Below are positions 5,793 through 6,033 of a DNA stretch of 6,033 nt, one piece after another. The DNA comes from an uncultured Clostridia bacterium. GTDB taxonomy: Bacteria > Bacillota > Clostridia > Oscillospirales > Acutalibacteraceae. Position 1 is the stretch's first letter. Every line of letters starts with the position of its first letter. A program made the position numbers and the translations under genes. The stretch spans positions 1-6,033 of the forward strand of contig CAJOQU010000172.1 in assembly GCA_905236975.1 (NCBI GenBank), read 5' to 3'. Under the pieces are notes generated by a model. That model was not told the DNA's origin and searched no databases. It saw only the letters and a program-made list of their open reading frames with translations.

Positions 5793-6033
5793 TCAAAGCT
5801 GCTCCCAAAGCTCGGCATGGGGCGCGGCGATCACGGTGGCGTTGCAGAACAGCCCCTGATCTTTCGCGTGTTGCGCCCCGGCTTCTACGGCGGCGGTCAC
5901 GTCGCCCACATCGCCGGTGACCATGACGACCCCCTTGCCGCCCATCCCGCGGGAGATGCGCAGTTCGTAAATGGCCACTTTGGCGGTCTTCACGGCAATA
6001 TCCGCCGCTTTAATGGTCGAGGCGGCGGAATAG
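5793..6033 (-). CDS. pduT: PduT-like tandem-BMC shell protein, C-terminal domain only (5' end outside window)
   Basis: About 80 C-terminal residues are visible, open to the window edge and ending in TGA at 5795-5793. They form one BMC (Pfam BMC) domain: the helix ending KAADIAVKTAKV, the turn RGMGGKG, the strand VVMVTGDVGDV, the helix AAVEAGAQHA and the ending VIAAPHAELWEQL. The GGK turn before the GDV strand and the VIxxPHxxxWxQ(L/M) ending match the second BMC domain of PduT, with the same spacing, better than the shorter single-domain PduA. I therefore read it as the second half of a trimer-forming BMC-T protein, a shell facet component. In PduT the Fe-S cluster is held by a cysteine of the first domain, which cannot be seen here. 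The GTG at 5993-5991 is an internal codon, because the conserved domain continues upstream of it. A single-domain BMC-H protein remains possible until the upstream sequence is read. BMC family membership is near certain; the PduT assignment is likely. Confidence 0.85.
   Translation of the reverse strand, partial: YSAASTIKAADIAVKTAKVAIYELRISRGMGGKGVVMVTGDVGDVTAAVEAGAQHAKDQGLFCNATVIAAPHAELWEQL

Overview
The window is the 3' end of a bacterial microcompartment (BMC) operon of the glycyl-radical type (GRM). All genes read on the minus strand, so transcription runs from position 6033 towards 1. The source is most likely an anaerobic Gram-positive bacterium of the Clostridia. The reasons are the oxygen-sensitive glycyl radical enzyme with its radical SAM activase, strong AGGAGG ribosome binding sites 7-9 nt from ATG starts, tightly packed genes, and an AT-rich repeat flanking an otherwise moderately GC-rich locus. 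Species cannot be determined from this sequence alone.

Layout in transcription order: (1) 6033-5793, the C-terminal BMC domain of a PduT-like tandem-domain shell protein, with its 5' part outside the window; (2) 5792-5586, an intergenic stretch with a strong hairpin that could be a terminator or attenuator; (3) 5585-3051, an 844-residue B12-independent diol dehydratase (glycyl radical enzyme); (4) 2971-2180, its radical SAM activase; (5) 2165-1797, a PduU/EutS-type shell protein; (6) 1800-1372, a PduV/EutP-type P-loop protein; (7) 1326-535, a ParA-family ATPase; (8) 548-186, a 120-residue disordered, Lys/Ala/Pro-rich protein that overlaps the end of parA. A hairpin terminator lies at 145-102. 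An AT-rich inverted and direct repeat occupies about 1-97.

Function: the active-site residues of the glycyl radical enzyme (His166, His283-Ser284, Cys438-Val-Glu440, Asp452, Gly818) fit 1,2-propanediol or glycerol dehydratase rather than choline lyase or pyruvate formate-lyase. The activase installs the glycyl radical. The dehydration yields a reactive aldehyde (propionaldehyde, or 3-hydroxypropionaldehyde from glycerol), which the shell would confine. The aldehyde and alcohol dehydrogenases and most shell proteins must lie upstream, outside the window.

The most interesting part is the 3' module: PduU, PduV, ParA and a small basic disordered protein, linked by overlaps or short gaps. ParA plus a small disordered partner resembles the McdA/McdB pair that positions carboxysomes. 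I infer that this is a dedicated positioning or segregation system for a catabolic microcompartment, possibly tied to the shell through PduU and PduV. This is inference from gene order and sequence architecture, not demonstrated function.
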